Notes: generated by a model from the letters alone, not told the origin. Shown: positions 32,754 to 42,320, counted from the first letter of the stretch. The stretch: DNA of 64,000 nt from Actinomadura sp. 7K507 (GCF_004348425.1 NZ_SMKK01000002.1:1-64000), one strand, 5' to 3'. Made by a program: numbers and translations.

Positions 32754-33800
32754 TCACGTGGCTGGGGCGGAGGCGCCGTCCTGCGGACGGTAGAGCAGGC
32801 GTCGCAGCATGTCGGTGATGGTGACGACGCCGAGCACCGCGCCCTCCTCGGTGACCAGGGCCAGCTGGTTGCCGGTCTCCCGCATCCGCGTCATCGCGGC
32901 GTAGACGGGCGTGTCGGCTTCGACCACGTAGGCCGACCTGGTCACGTGCGAGATCCCGGCCGCGTCGGGTTCGGTGAGGGTGTCCCGCACATGGACGACC
33001 TGCCAGGCCGTGCCGGGGCCGGGGCCGGGGCCGGGGCCGGGCACCAGGATGCGGAGGTGGCCGGAGGCGTGGCTGGTGGCCTGCACATCGGCGACGGTCG
33101 CGTCCGGTGCCACGGTGGTCAGTTCGGTGTCGCCGCTGACCAGATCGCGGATGCGCAGGTTCCGCAGGTCCAGGGCCTTGGACAGCTGGGCCGAGTAACC
33201 GGCGTCCAGGGCGCCGACGTTGGCCGAGTGCTCGACCAGATGGCGCAGCGCGTCCGGGTCCTGTCCCGCCTCCACCTGGTCGGCGGCCTCGACGCCGACC
33301 TTGCGCAGGCACCAGTTCGCCGACTCGTTCAGGCCGTTCAGCAGCGGCCGGGTCACCCGCATGAACCCGCGCATCGGCAGCGCCAGCAGGGTCGCCGAGC
33401 GCTCCGGATGGGCGATGGCCCAGGACTTGGGCGCCATCTCCCCGACCACCAGGTGCAGGAACGTCACGATGATCAGCGCCAGGCCGAAGCCGGCCGCGTC
33501 GGCCAGCCAGTGCGGCGCGTGCCACGAGCTGAGCAGGGGAGTGAGCCAGTGGTGGACGGCGGGCTTCGTGATCGCGCCCAGGGCCAGGGTGCAGATCGTG
33601 ATGCCGAGCTGGGCGCCGGCCAGCAGCACCGTCAGTTCCGAGGCGCTGCGCAGCGCCGCCCGCGCCGATCGGCTGCTGGGCGCCGCGTCCTCCAGCCGGT
33701 GGCGTTTGGCGGCGATGAGCGCGAACTCCACGGCGACGAAGAAGGCGCTCAGCCCGATGATGGCGACGGTGACGGCGAGCACCACCCAGGGGTTGCTCAT
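32754..33800 (-). CDS. CNNM/CorC-family transporter (DUF21 + CBS), second copy
   Basis: 348 aa. DUF21 TM domain (FFVAVEFALIAAKRHRLEDA...GAQLGITICTLALGA...FLHLVVGEMAPKSWAI) then a CBS pair (DLVSGDTELTTV..., VYAAMTRMRETGNQLALVTEEG). These proteins export or regulate Mg2+/Co2+. A PGPGPGPGPG linker in the CBS region comes from a GGGGCC repeat. It lacks the C-terminal CorC_HlyC domain found in its upstream partner. ATGA overlap joins the two. Confidence 0.88.
   Translation of the reverse strand: MSNPWVVLAVTVAIIGLSAFFVAVEFALIAAKRHRLEDAAPSSRSARAALRSASELTVLLAGAQLGITICTLALGAITKPAVHHWLTPLLSSWHAPHWLADAAGFGLALIIVTFLHLVVGEMAPKSWAIAHPERSATLLALPMRGFMRVTRPLLNGLNESANWCLRKVGVEAADQVEAGQDPDALRHLVEHSANVGALDAGYSAQLSKALDLRNLRIRDLVSGDTELTTVAPDATVADVQATSHASGHLRILVPGPGPGPGPGTAWQVVHVRDTLTEPDAAGISHVTRSAYVVEADTPVYAAMTRMRETGNQLALVTEEGAVLGVVTITDMLRRLLYRPQDGASAPAT
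33013..33040. repeat. GGGGCC short tandem repeat
   Basis: Four to five copies of the hexamer CCGGGG inside the CNNM/CBS gene, encoding a Pro-Gly linker. Hexamer slippage keeps the frame, so the linker length could vary among strains. Confidence 0.7.
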
Positions 33801-35182
33801 CGGTCTGTCCCCTCTCCGTCAAGCGCGGGCCCGGCGGGCTGGGTGGTCACCTGGAGCCGGATGGACGTCGGCACGTGGTTGTCGACCTCCAGGACCTTCG
33901 CGTGGACGAACCGGATGGACGGGTCGTCGCTGTGCGCGAGGTCCGCAGGGTCGGGCGGGAGTTCGATGTCGAGTTCGGTGCCGGTCTCGGGGAGCGCGCC
34001 GTACTCGGCGATCACCAGGCCCGCGATGGTCTCGTAGTCGCCCTCGGGCAGCCGGTGGTCGATGGTGCGCTCGACCTCGTCGACGTGGAAGCCGCCCGGG
34101 ATGATCCAGGCCTCGCCGGCGGCGAGCGCCGCGGGTTCGGCGACGTCGGCGTCGTGCTCGTCGGTGATCTCGCCGACGAGCTCCTCGGCCAGGTCCTCCA
34201 GGGTGAGGATGCCGGCGAAGCCGCCGAACTCGTCGATCACGCAGGCGAGTTCGCTGCGGGCGGCGGCCAGCCGGTCCAGCGCGGTGGGCAGCGTCATCAG
34301 GGTCGGCACGACCGTGGCGGGACGCATGATCGACGCGACGGGGGCCGCGCGGTCGGCGGCGGTCAGCACGTCGTCCATGTGCACCACGCCGACCACGTGC
34401 TCTTCCTCGTCGAGGACGGGGTAGCGCGAGTGGCCCGTGCTCATCGCGTGCCTGACCTCACCGATGGGCGTGGTGTCGTCCATGGTGTCGACCTGGGCCC
34501 TGGGGATCATGGCGTGCTCGACATCCCGGCGCGGGAAGTCGAGGATGCGGTCCAGCAGGATCGACAGGTCCGCCGGGAGGTCGCCGCTGCGCCGCGAGTC
34601 GGCGACGATGTGCGCCAGGTCCCGTTCCGTCGCCGAGTGCTCCACGTCGTGCACCGGCTCGATGCGCAGCATCCGCAGCAGCAGGTTCGACGACTGGTCG
34701 AACACCCAGATCAGCCAGCCGAACACCTTCAGGTAGATCAGCGTGGACCGGGACAGCCACCGGGCCACCGGCTCGGGCCGCGTGATCGCGAGGTTCTTGG
34801 GGAACAGCTCGCCGAACACCATCTGCACCAGGGTGGACAGCGCCAGCGCCAGCACCGTTCCCGCGGCCACGCCGACGCCGGTGGAGACGCCGACTCCGCC
34901 GAGCATGTCACCGAAGGCCCGGCCGACCAGCGGCTCGGCGACGTAGCCGACCAGCAGCCCGGTCACCGTGATGCCGAGCTGCGCGCCCGACAGCATGAAC
35001 GAGGTGCGGCGGGTGACGCGCAGCGCACGGCCGGCGGCGCCGTCACCGGCACCGGCCCGTGCCTGCAGGCCGGAGCGGTCCACCGCCATGTAGGCGAACT
35101 CCTGGGCGACGAAGTAACCGGTCAGCGCGGTGATCAGCAGGATCACCACGACACCCAGGAGAAGAGACAGCAGAGTGATCAA
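33797..35182 (-). CDS. CNNM/CorC-family transporter (DUF21 + CBS + CorC_HlyC), first copy
   Basis: 461 aa. DUF21 domain (GYFVAQEFAYMAVDRSGLQA, SGAQLGITVTGLLVGYVAEP, VFGELFPKNLAI), CBS pair (MIPRAQVDTMDDTTPIGEV, VVGVVHMDDVL...RPATVVPTLMT...CVIDEFGGFAGILTLEDL), then the CorC_HlyC domain ending in IRLQV. The TTG start has no own ribosome-binding site but overlaps the stop of a 42-codon leader ORF, so translation is probably coupled. Likely Mg2+ efflux or homeostasis. Confidence 0.9.
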   Translation of the reverse strand: MITLLSLLLGVVVILLITALTGYFVAQEFAYMAVDRSGLQARAGAGDGAAGRALRVTRRTSFMLSGAQLGITVTGLLVGYVAEPLVGRAFGDMLGGVGVSTGVGVAAGTVLALALSTLVQMVFGELFPKNLAITRPEPVARWLSRSTLIYLKVFGWLIWVFDQSSNLLLRMLRIEPVHDVEHSATERDLAHIVADSRRSGDLPADLSILLDRILDFPRRDVEHAMIPRAQVDTMDDTTPIGEVRHAMSTGHSRYPVLDEEEHVVGVVHMDDVLTAADRAAPVASIMRPATVVPTLMTLPTALDRLAAARSELACVIDEFGGFAGILTLEDLAEELVGEITDEHDADVAEPAALAAGEAWIIPGGFHVDEVERTIDHRLPEGDYETIAGLVIAEYGALPETGTELDIELPPDPADLAHSDDPSIRFVHAKVLEVDNHVPTSIRLQVTTQPAGPALDGEGTDR

Positions 35183-35307
35183 CTTCGGCCCGCCCGCGGA
35201 TCGTCGGCGACGGCCGGGCCGGTGGAGAGATGGTGGTCCATGTGCCTCTTCGGTCGTGACAGGTCATCCGCCTCAACGACGAACCACCTGCTCAGGTTCC
35301 GTTTCAC
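35179..35307 (-). CDS. Leader ORF coupled to the CNNM gene pair
   Basis: 42 codons from GTG 35307: VKRNLSRWFVVEADDLSR, then a basic stretch PKRHMDHH and a short tail, with the stop TGA overlapping the TTG of the transporter gene (TTGA). Third positions are mostly G/C, as in real genes here. AAGGGGA abuts the GTG, closer than ideal, so the exact start is open. It could be an attenuating leader peptide or simply a small gene; I recognise no family. Confidence 0.45.
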   Translation of the reverse strand: MKRNLSRWFVVEADDLSRPKRHMDHHLSTGPAVADDPRAGRS

Positions 35308-35424
35308 TCCCCTTATGATCGCGCGACCGCGAATTACACCCGCGGGCGGCCGGGGCTGGCGCGTGGAGACGTGGCCGAATACCGTTCTAGTCAGTCGGTG
35401 CCGTCAACCACAGGAACTCGTCCC

Positions 35425-36735
35425 ATGACGCCCTCGCTCGCGCCCGCCGGCCCTCAGCTCGGGGACCTGGAGTTCTGGAAGCGGCCGCCGATCGAACGAG
35501 AAGCGGCGTTCCGGAGGCTCCGGCAGTCCGGTGGGCCGGTGTTCTTCGACGAGCCGCCGATGGCGTTCATCCCGAAGGGACGCGGCTTCCACGCGCTGGT
35601 GCGGCACGCCGACGTCGCCGAGGCCAGCCGCCGGCCGGAGATCTTCAGCAGCGAGCCGAACACCACCTCGATCGCCGACATGCCGGGACGGATGGGGCGC
35701 TACTTCGGCTCACTCATCAACATGGACGATCCGCGCCACGCACGGCTCCGCCGCATCGTGTCCCGCGCCTTCACCCCGAAGATGCTCTCCGGGACCATGC
35801 GGGACGTCCAGAACCACGCCGAGCAGATCGTGGACGAGCTGGCCGCGCGCGGCGGCGGGGACTTCGTCACCGACGTCGCCGCACGGCTTCCCGTCCAGAT
35901 CATCTGCGACATGATGGGCGTCCCCCCGGAACAGCGCTCGTTCGTGATGCGCCGCGCCAACCTGATTCTCGGCGGCTTCGACTCCGAGTACCTCGGCATC
36001 GACATCGACGGCCTGGAGCACAAGTCGTTCCTCAGGCGCTTCCTCTACGGCGGCAACATCGCCGTCCGCTACCTGCGCACCGGGCGGGCCCTGCACTCCC
36101 TTGCGATGAACCTCGCCAAGGAGCGCCGCGCGCGCCCCCAGGACGACCTGACCACCCGCCTGGTCAACGCCAACGTGGACGGCGAGCACCTCACCGACCA
36201 GGAACTCGGCTCGTTCTTCATCCTCCTTCTGGTCGCCGGCAGCGAGACCACCCGTAACGCCCTCGCGCACGGCCTGCACCTTCTCACCACACACCCCGAG
36301 CAGCGCGCACTCCTGCTGGAGGACTTCGACGGGCACATCGACGGCGCCGTCGAGGAGATCGTCCGCTACGCCACCCCCGTCATCGCGTTCCGCCGCACCT
36401 TGACCGGCGACCACGAGATGAACGGCGTCCATCTCCGCAAGGGCGACAAGGTCGTCCTCTACTACAACTCCGCCAACCGCGACGAGGACGTCTTCACCGA
36501 CCCGGACACCTTCGACATCACGCGCTCGCCCAACCCCCACCTCGGCTTCGGCGGGCCGGGGCCGCACTTCTGCCTGGGCGCGCACCTGGCCCGCCGCGAG
36601 ATCAGCGTGATGCTCCGCGAGCTTTGCACCCGCCTGCCCGGCCTGCGGTCCACGGCCGAACCGGACCGCCTGCTCTCGACCCTCATCAACGGCATCAAGC
36701 ACCTCCCCTGCGAGACCGGGCCGGTGCGCCGGTGA
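35425..36735 (+). CDS. Cytochrome P450
   Basis: 436 aa from ATG 35425 (AGGAA upstream). I-helix LLVAGSETTRNALAHGL, ExxR motif EEIVRYATPVIAFRR, heme loop FGGPGPHFCLGAHLAR with the Cys ligand. The close GSETTRNA and PVIAFRRT features resemble actinobacterial P450s acting on steroids or alkyl chains (CYP125/CYP142-like), but the substrate is not determined. No ferredoxin gene is adjacent. It converges on the acyl-CoA ligase with a 12-base gap. Confidence 0.93.
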   Translation: MTPSLAPAGPQLGDLEFWKRPPIEREAAFRRLRQSGGPVFFDEPPMAFIPKGRGFHALVRHADVAEASRRPEIFSSEPNTTSIADMPGRMGRYFGSLINMDDPRHARLRRIVSRAFTPKMLSGTMRDVQNHAEQIVDELAARGGGDFVTDVAARLPVQIICDMMGVPPEQRSFVMRRANLILGGFDSEYLGIDIDGLEHKSFLRRFLYGGNIAVRYLRTGRALHSLAMNLAKERRARPQDDLTTRLVNANVDGEHLTDQELGSFFILLLVAGSETTRNALAHGLHLLTTHPEQRALLLEDFDGHIDGAVEEIVRYATPVIAFRRTLTGDHEMNGVHLRKGDKVVLYYNSANRDEDVFTDPDTFDITRSPNPHLGFGGPGPHFCLGAHLARREISVMLRELCTRLPGLRSTAEPDRLLSTLINGIKHLPCETGPVRR

Positions 36736-36747
36736 CGGGGCGGCCGG

Positions 36748-38304
36748 TCATTCCCAGGTCCGGAGCTCCCGCTTGAGGATCTTGCCGCTGGCGTTCGTCG
36801 GCAGGGCGTCCACGAAGCGGAACTCGGCCGGGACCTTGTACTTGGCCAGCCGGTCCGCACAGTGCGCCGCCAGTTCCTCCCCCGTCGCGGCGGCCCCCGG
36901 GCGAAGCGCCACCCACGCGCGGACGACCTCGCTCCAGTGCTCGTCGGCGACCCCGACGACGGCCACCTGCGCCACCGCGGAATGCTCGGCGAGGACCGAC
37001 TCGATCTCGATGGGGTAGATGTTCTCCCCACCCCGGATGATCATGTCCTTCTTCCGGCCGCTCAGGTAGAGGTAGCCGTTCTCGTCGAGGTAGCCGAGAT
37101 CGCCGGCCCGGAACCAGCCGCCGCGCAGTGCCCGCTCGGTCTCCTCGGGCATCTCCAGGTAGCCGTCCATCACCATGTCGCTGCGCGTGGCGATCTCGCC
37201 GACCTCACCGGGCGGCAGCTCGTTCAGGTCCTCGTCCACGATCTTCAGCGCGACCCCGTACGCCGGCTTGCCGATCGATCCGAGCAGTTCGGGGCGGCCG
37301 GCGAGCGCCTGCCGGTGGTCCTCGGGGGTGAGGACGGCCTGCAGCCCGGCCTCCGTGCCGGCGCCGAACGCGTTGAGGAAGTCGCAGTCGAAGGCGTCCA
37401 TGGCGCGCCGCAGCAGGTTCGGCGACATCGCGGCGGCGCCGTAGTACATCAGCCTGAGCCGCTCGTACTCGTGGTCGTGGACGTCCGGCAGCCCGAGCAC
37501 GGTGCTGATCATGGTCGGCACCATGAACACCGCCGTGAGCCTGTCGGCGGCCATGAAGTCGAGCGTCGTCCGGGCGTCGAACTGCGGGAGGATCAGCGAC
37601 GGGGTGCCGTAGGCGACGCACATCAGCAGCTGGCAGATGCCGGTGATGTGGAACGTCGGCGCCGCCGAGTAGCGCACGTCGTCCGGCCGCATCCGGTACT
37701 CGATCACCTGCTCGTTGATGATCGCCTTCATCATCCGCTGGGACTGGAGCACCGCCTTCGGCAGCCCGGTCGTGCCCGAGGTGAACGCCAGGCCGATGAC
37801 GTCCTCGTCCGTGGCCACCACCGGCGGCTCGTCCTCGTGGCCCGTGGCCAGCAGCGCCTCGTACCGCGACTCCCCGCCGTCCGCCGCGTCTCCGTCGTTG
37901 AGCGCGACGAACAGGCGGACGGCCGGGTGCGCTTCGGGCAGGTCCCGCAGCAGTTCCTCGTAGCGGACGTCGTAGAAGACGGCCACCGGTCCCGCCCGCG
38001 ACACCAGCGTGTCGATCTCGCCGCGCCTGAGCCGGTAGTTCAGCGGAACGTAGACCGCACCGAGCTTGAGCGCCGCGAGGACGATCTCCACGTAGCGGTG
38101 GGAGTCCAGCGAGAACACCGCGAGGCGGTCACCGCGCCCGACGCCTTCGGCGCGCAGGGCCGACACGAGCCGGTTCACCCGGGCGTTGGTCTGGACGAAC
38201 GTGTGGTGCGACCCGTCGGCGAACACGAAGCTGGGCGTGTCCGGCTTGTTCCGGGCGGTCATCGTGACCGACTCGCCAACGCTGATCCGGTGACTCACCG
38301 GCAC
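36748..38304 (-). CDS. Acyl-CoA synthetase (AMP-forming)
   Basis: 518 aa ANL-superfamily enzyme. P-loop AFTSGTTGLPKAV (about residue 172), A5 region FGAGTEAG, GWFRAGDLGYLDENGYLYLSGR hinge and C-terminal Lys in TNASGKILKREL. It activates a carboxylic acid to its CoA thioester; length and motifs fit medium/long-chain or aromatic acids. The GTG at 38304 is followed by a second GTG two codons later. The TGACATCACCGTCA palindrome-like element at 38322 may be its operator. Confidence 0.92.
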   Translation of the reverse strand: MPVSHRISVGESVTMTARNKPDTPSFVFADGSHHTFVQTNARVNRLVSALRAEGVGRGDRLAVFSLDSHRYVEIVLAALKLGAVYVPLNYRLRRGEIDTLVSRAGPVAVFYDVRYEELLRDLPEAHPAVRLFVALNDGDAADGGESRYEALLATGHEDEPPVVATDEDVIGLAFTSGTTGLPKAVLQSQRMMKAIINEQVIEYRMRPDDVRYSAAPTFHITGICQLLMCVAYGTPSLILPQFDARTTLDFMAADRLTAVFMVPTMISTVLGLPDVHDHEYERLRLMYYGAAAMSPNLLRRAMDAFDCDFLNAFGAGTEAGLQAVLTPEDHRQALAGRPELLGSIGKPAYGVALKIVDEDLNELPPGEVGEIATRSDMVMDGYLEMPEETERALRGGWFRAGDLGYLDENGYLYLSGRKKDMIIRGGENIYPIEIESVLAEHSAVAQVAVVGVADEHWSEVVRAWVALRPGAAATGEELAAHCADRLAKYKVPAEFRFVDALPTNASGKILKRELRTWE

Positions 38305-38377
38305 CCCCGGGGCTGTGATTGTGACATCACCGTCAGGTTAAGGAGGTGCCCCCTCCCTGTCAACGGGCAAGCTGTGC

Positions 38378-40009
38378 TCAACGGGCGAGGCGGGCCCAGA
38401 AGCGGAGGTGGTGCTCGGTGGCCACATCCACCGGGCGGATGCCGCCGTCGCCGGGGGCGAGCGCCTGGACGTACGGGACGCGATGCCCGGCGGTCCTGAA
38501 GCGCGGCCACCGGGGGCCGCCGGCCTTCCCCGGATCGCCCGACGCCGCGAAGCTCGTCCAGTAGCCGATCATCCGCTCGGCCAGCCGCCGCTGCTCGGAG
38601 TCGAGCTCGGGCGGCATGCCGCCCAGGTCGAACAGGTACCACAGCTCGGACGCGTGCTGGGCGCCCATCGGCATCTTCGGCGGCTCCGGGGAGAGCGCAG
38701 GCGGCTCGGGGTCGGCGAACCAGTACTGGTACACCGGCACCCGCCGGGCCAGCTTGCCGGCCATCCGGTACTGCGAGGACGCCCACTTGCGGTCGGTGAC
38801 GATCGCCGACCACCTCAGCGCCGCCGAGTCGTACGCCGACCGCGGGTACTCGGCCCGGACCGCCGCCTCGTCCGCGCCGAACGTCTCGGCCATCACCGTG
38901 TCGAACGTCCGCTCGGTCATCGGCTTGCGCTGATCGGCGCCCGCCTCGTCGTAGACGGCCGTGCTCTGAGTCGACTCGTCGCGGGTGTGCCCGGACAGCA
39001 CCGGCAGTTGGTGGAAGCGTCCCGTGCGCAGCGCGTCGGCGGGCCGGGTCGGCAGCACCTCGTTCCCGTACGCCGGGTGCATGTCCCTCTCCAGGACCGG
39101 AAGCAGCTCGTCCACGGGCAGCCCGCGCATGCAGGCGATCACCGCAGCGTCGCCGCCCGTGCAGCCGAGCTCGGCCGCGGTCCGGCGGCCGCGCTCCCGG
39201 ACGGTCGCGAGCGGCTGGAAGATCTTCTCGGGCTCCTGGCCCCGGTAGTCGAAGTTCCTGAGCCAGCCGACCGAGCACGACCCGCTCTGCATGACGACCT
39301 TGTGGAACAGCCCCTTCGCGCCCGGTGAGGTGAGCTGCGCGCATCCGCTGATCCCGCCCGCGGACTGGCCCGCCAGGGTGACGTTGCGGGGGTCGCCGCC
39401 GAACCCCGCGATGTTGCGCTGCACCCAGGACAAGGCGGCCTGCTGGTCCTTGAGGCCGTACGTCCCGGAGCCCTCCAGCCCGGGATGTCCGAAGAAGCCG
39501 AACACGCCGAGTCGGTAGTTGACGCTCACCACGACGGCATCGCCCTGGGCCGCCATGCGCTTGGCGCCGTAGCTCGCACCCGACCCCATGTAGTAGCCGC
39601 CGCCGTGCACCCACACGATCACCGGGCGGGGCTTGGCCGGGACACCTGACGGTGTGGTCACGTTGAGGTTGAGGCAGTCCTCGTCCTTGCTCCCGCCGGG
39701 GATCTCGCCGGAGTTCTGCGGGCACGCCGGACCGGGCCGCGTCGCGTCCCGCACGTCCTTCCACGGCTCGGGCGGCCGCGGGTCCTTCCAGCGCAGCCCG
39801 CCCACCGGCGGCGCGGCGTACGGGATGCCCTGGAAGACGCGGACGGGCCCGTCCGCCTTGCCGCGCACCGCCCCGTACTCGGTCCGCACGACGTGCCCGC
39901 CTGCTGCGCTGAGTTCCGCGGTCCGGGTGTCGGCGCACGCCGTCATGGCGCCCACCACCCCGGTCAGTCCCAGCAGCGCCAGTGGCAGGCGCCGGTTCCA
40001 GGCCTTCAT
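38378..40009 (-). CDS. Carboxylesterase/lipase type B, lipoprotein
   Basis: 543 aa. Signal LPLALLGLTGVVGAMTAC with lipobox AMTAC at about residue 26, so anchored outside the membrane. Type-B carboxylesterase fold: GAVRGKADGPVRVFQGIPYA, EDCLNLNV, oxyanion HGGGYYMGS, nucleophile GQSAGG and a C-terminal His region (GAQHASELWYLF). AAGGA is seven bases before the ATG. It hydrolyses esters or amides of unknown origin. Confidence 0.92.
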   Translation of the reverse strand: MKAWNRRLPLALLGLTGVVGAMTACADTRTAELSAAGGHVVRTEYGAVRGKADGPVRVFQGIPYAAPPVGGLRWKDPRPPEPWKDVRDATRPGPACPQNSGEIPGGSKDEDCLNLNVTTPSGVPAKPRPVIVWVHGGGYYMGSGASYGAKRMAAQGDAVVVSVNYRLGVFGFFGHPGLEGSGTYGLKDQQAALSWVQRNIAGFGGDPRNVTLAGQSAGGISGCAQLTSPGAKGLFHKVVMQSGSCSVGWLRNFDYRGQEPEKIFQPLATVRERGRRTAAELGCTGGDAAVIACMRGLPVDELLPVLERDMHPAYGNEVLPTRPADALRTGRFHQLPVLSGHTRDESTQSTAVYDEAGADQRKPMTERTFDTVMAETFGADEAAVRAEYPRSAYDSAALRWSAIVTDRKWASSQYRMAGKLARRVPVYQYWFADPEPPALSPEPPKMPMGAQHASELWYLFDLGGMPPELDSEQRRLAERMIGYWTSFAASGDPGKAGGPRWPRFRTAGHRVPYVQALAPGDGGIRPVDVATEHHLRFWARLAR

Positions 40010-40196
40010 TCGGTGTCCTTCCGTGCGTCGCGTCGTCGGCCACAAGTCCAGTGGTCGCCGCGGGCGCCGCACCAGCCGCGAAGGCGGGTGGGCGCCGCCT
40101 ACGAAAGTGGACGGCTTCGCGGCGACGTGCCCTCCTTCGTCGTCTCCGTCCCGGCGACCCGGCCGCCGGGGCCGGGCCCGGCCTACGGTTGACGGC

Positions 40197-42320
40197 ATGG
40201 AGTACCTGCCGTCACCTGCGACATGGCCCGCGCGGGAGCGGGTCGTCGACGGGACGGTCCTGCTCGCCGCCGTCGGCATCGCCTGGCTGCTGCCGCTCGC
40301 GCTCCCCGGCGGGCCTGCGGGGGCGAGTCCCCTGGCCGGGCTGGCGGGCCTTGTGGTCGTCGGCGCGCTGATGACCGCGGCACGGCGGCACGGCGCGGCG
40401 CCGGTGGCCGCCGGCGCGGCCGTCGCCGGAGTGACGGCGTGGGCGCTGCTGGCACCCGGCTGGTTCGCCACCGCCGACGTGCTCACCAACCCGCTGATGG
40501 CGCTGGCCCCGGTCTTCGTGACGTACGCCGGTCACCTCTACAGGAAGGACCGGCGGCGCGCGTGGACCATGGCGGCGCTGCTCGTCCTGGTCGTCACGCA
40601 TCCGTGGTCGACGTCGGTGACGATCACCGGCGACGGGCTGCTGTACGTCTGCACGCCGATGCTGTTCGGGTTCTACCGCGAGGCGCGGACGATGCTCGTG
40701 CGGACGCTGACCGACCGCGCCCGCGACGCGGAACGCGAACGGGACCTGTGCGAGGAACAGGCCAGGACCCAGGAGCGCACCCGCCTGGCCATGGAGCTGC
40801 ACGACGTCGTCACGCACCGGGTCAGCCTGATGGTCCTGCACGCCGGGGCGCTGCGGGTCACCGCGACCGGCGACGCCGTCCGGGACGCGGCCGAGAACGT
40901 ACGGGCGATCGGGTGCGAGGCGCTGGTGGAGCTCCGGGAGCTGATCGGCGTGCTCCGCGGACCCCAGGACCCCGCCCCCGCCACGGCGAAGGACGCCCGC
41001 CCCGGTGGCGGCCGGTTCCTGGCGGCCACCGGCGGCCACTCCCCGGCCCCGCCGCGCATCGGCCGGTCCGACCTGGCCGTGGTGGCGGCCGCGATCGTCT
41101 GGACGGTGCTGCTCAGCGTCACCGTGGCCTCCTCGCGGGAGGTCGGCAGCGGTGAGCCGACGTTCCCCTGGGTCGAGATCGCGCTGCAACTGCCCCTGGC
41201 CGCCGCGCTCCTCCTCCGCCGGCACCATCCGCACCTGGCGGCCGCGCCGACGCTGGCCGGGGCGGCGGTCATGATCGGGCTCACCGTGCACGGCGCGGCG
41301 GATCTGCTTCCGGCGGGCGACTCCACCAGGCTGCTCGTCCCGGCGGTGGCTCCGCTGGTGGCCTACGCCCTGGCCGCGCACTCCCGGCGTCCGGTCCTGG
41401 GCGCCGCCATGGTGCTGGCCTTGACGGCCCTGGCGGCCCGGCCGTGGGAGCCGCACACGGCGGTCGTCTCGGTGGCGGCGGCGTTCATCGGGCTTCCCGC
41501 GCTGCTGGGGCTGTACGCCGGGGCCTGGCGCCGTCTCGTCGCCGCGCTCACCGAACGGGCCGAGCGGGCGAAACGGGAGCGGCGGCTCCTGGCCGACCGG
41601 GCACGGGCCGCGGAACGGGCCAGGCTCGCCCACGAGATGCACGGCATCGTGGTCGGCCGGGTGCACGACATGCTGGACTGGGCGAACCGGCTGGGCGGCA
41701 CGGAACCGGCGGCGCAAGCGGCGGGGGAGGCGGGGGAGGCGACGCTGTCGACGGAGCCCGAGCGGGCCTCGGCGGAGCTGATCCTGGCGGGCCGGCAGAC
41801 CCTCGACGAGCTGCACGAGCTGGTCGAGGCGCTCCAGGCCCCGGCCGGTGAGCCCGGACCCGGCGGCGGCCCGCCGGACCTGGCCGGGCTCGCCGCCGAC
41901 TCCGCGTCCGTCGGCGTCCCCGTCGACCTCGTCGAGGAGGGCGACCCGGCGCTGCCGTCCCCGGCCATCGCGCGGACGGCGCACCGGATCGTCGGGGAGG
42001 CGCTCACGAACGTCCGCAAGCACGCGCACGGGTCGCACGTGCGCGTGGAGGTGCGGTACGACCCCGAACAGGTGCGCGTCAGGGTCAGCAACGGCCGGCC
42101 GCCCGCCCCGCCGCGCGACGCCGCGAGGTCGCGGCCGGGGGACCCGGAACTGGCCGCCGGGGGTTCCGGGACCGGGCTCCTCGGCGTACGGCAGCGGGTC
42201 GAGCTGGTGGACGGGACGCTGGTGGCGGGCCCCACGCGAGACGGCGGATTCGTCATCGATGCGATACTGCCCGCATACGTACCCACCTCGTCACACACCG
42301 TGGGAGCGCCGAGCCCGTGA
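40197..42320 (+). CDS. Histidine kinase with two dimerization/phosphoacceptor domains
   Basis: 707 aa. First half: five TM helices and a HisKA_3 domain (LAMELHDVVTHRVSLMVLHA, His about 202) that is not followed by an ATPase domain. Second half: a new set of TM helices (about 283-420), a second HisKA_3-like helix (ERARLAHEMHGIVVGRVHDM, His about 482, with H-G in place of the usual H-D/E), then the HATPase_c domain (AHRIVGEALTNVRKHAHG near 596, GTGLLGVRQRV near 658). It looks like a fusion of two NarL-type kinases in which the first lost its catalytic domain. The GTG of the response regulator overlaps its end. Confidence 0.85.
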   Translation: MEYLPSPATWPARERVVDGTVLLAAVGIAWLLPLALPGGPAGASPLAGLAGLVVVGALMTAARRHGAAPVAAGAAVAGVTAWALLAPGWFATADVLTNPLMALAPVFVTYAGHLYRKDRRRAWTMAALLVLVVTHPWSTSVTITGDGLLYVCTPMLFGFYREARTMLVRTLTDRARDAERERDLCEEQARTQERTRLAMELHDVVTHRVSLMVLHAGALRVTATGDAVRDAAENVRAIGCEALVELRELIGVLRGPQDPAPATAKDARPGGGRFLAATGGHSPAPPRIGRSDLAVVAAAIVWTVLLSVTVASSREVGSGEPTFPWVEIALQLPLAAALLLRRHHPHLAAAPTLAGAAVMIGLTVHGAADLLPAGDSTRLLVPAVAPLVAYALAAHSRRPVLGAAMVLALTALAARPWEPHTAVVSVAAAFIGLPALLGLYAGAWRRLVAALTERAERAKRERRLLADRARAAERARLAHEMHGIVVGRVHDMLDWANRLGGTEPAAQAAGEAGEATLSTEPERASAELILAGRQTLDELHELVEALQAPAGEPGPGGGPPDLAGLAADSASVGVPVDLVEEGDPALPSPAIARTAHRIVGEALTNVRKHAHGSHVRVEVRYDPEQVRVRVSNGRPPAPPRDAARSRPGDPELAAGGSGTGLLGVRQRVELVDGTLVAGPTRDGGFVIDAILPAYVPTSSHTVGAPSP

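Noticed and set aside
35183-35320. Possible Mg2+ (M-box/ykoK) riboswitch before the CNNM genes
   Set aside because: The conserved GTTAGGTGAGGCTCC core of the M-box is absent on either strand; a coding leader explains the region better.
38322-38335. TGACATCACCGTCA as operator of the acyl-CoA ligase
   Set aside because: Only four-base arms match and no second copy was found in the window, so it is mentioned only in the gene entry.
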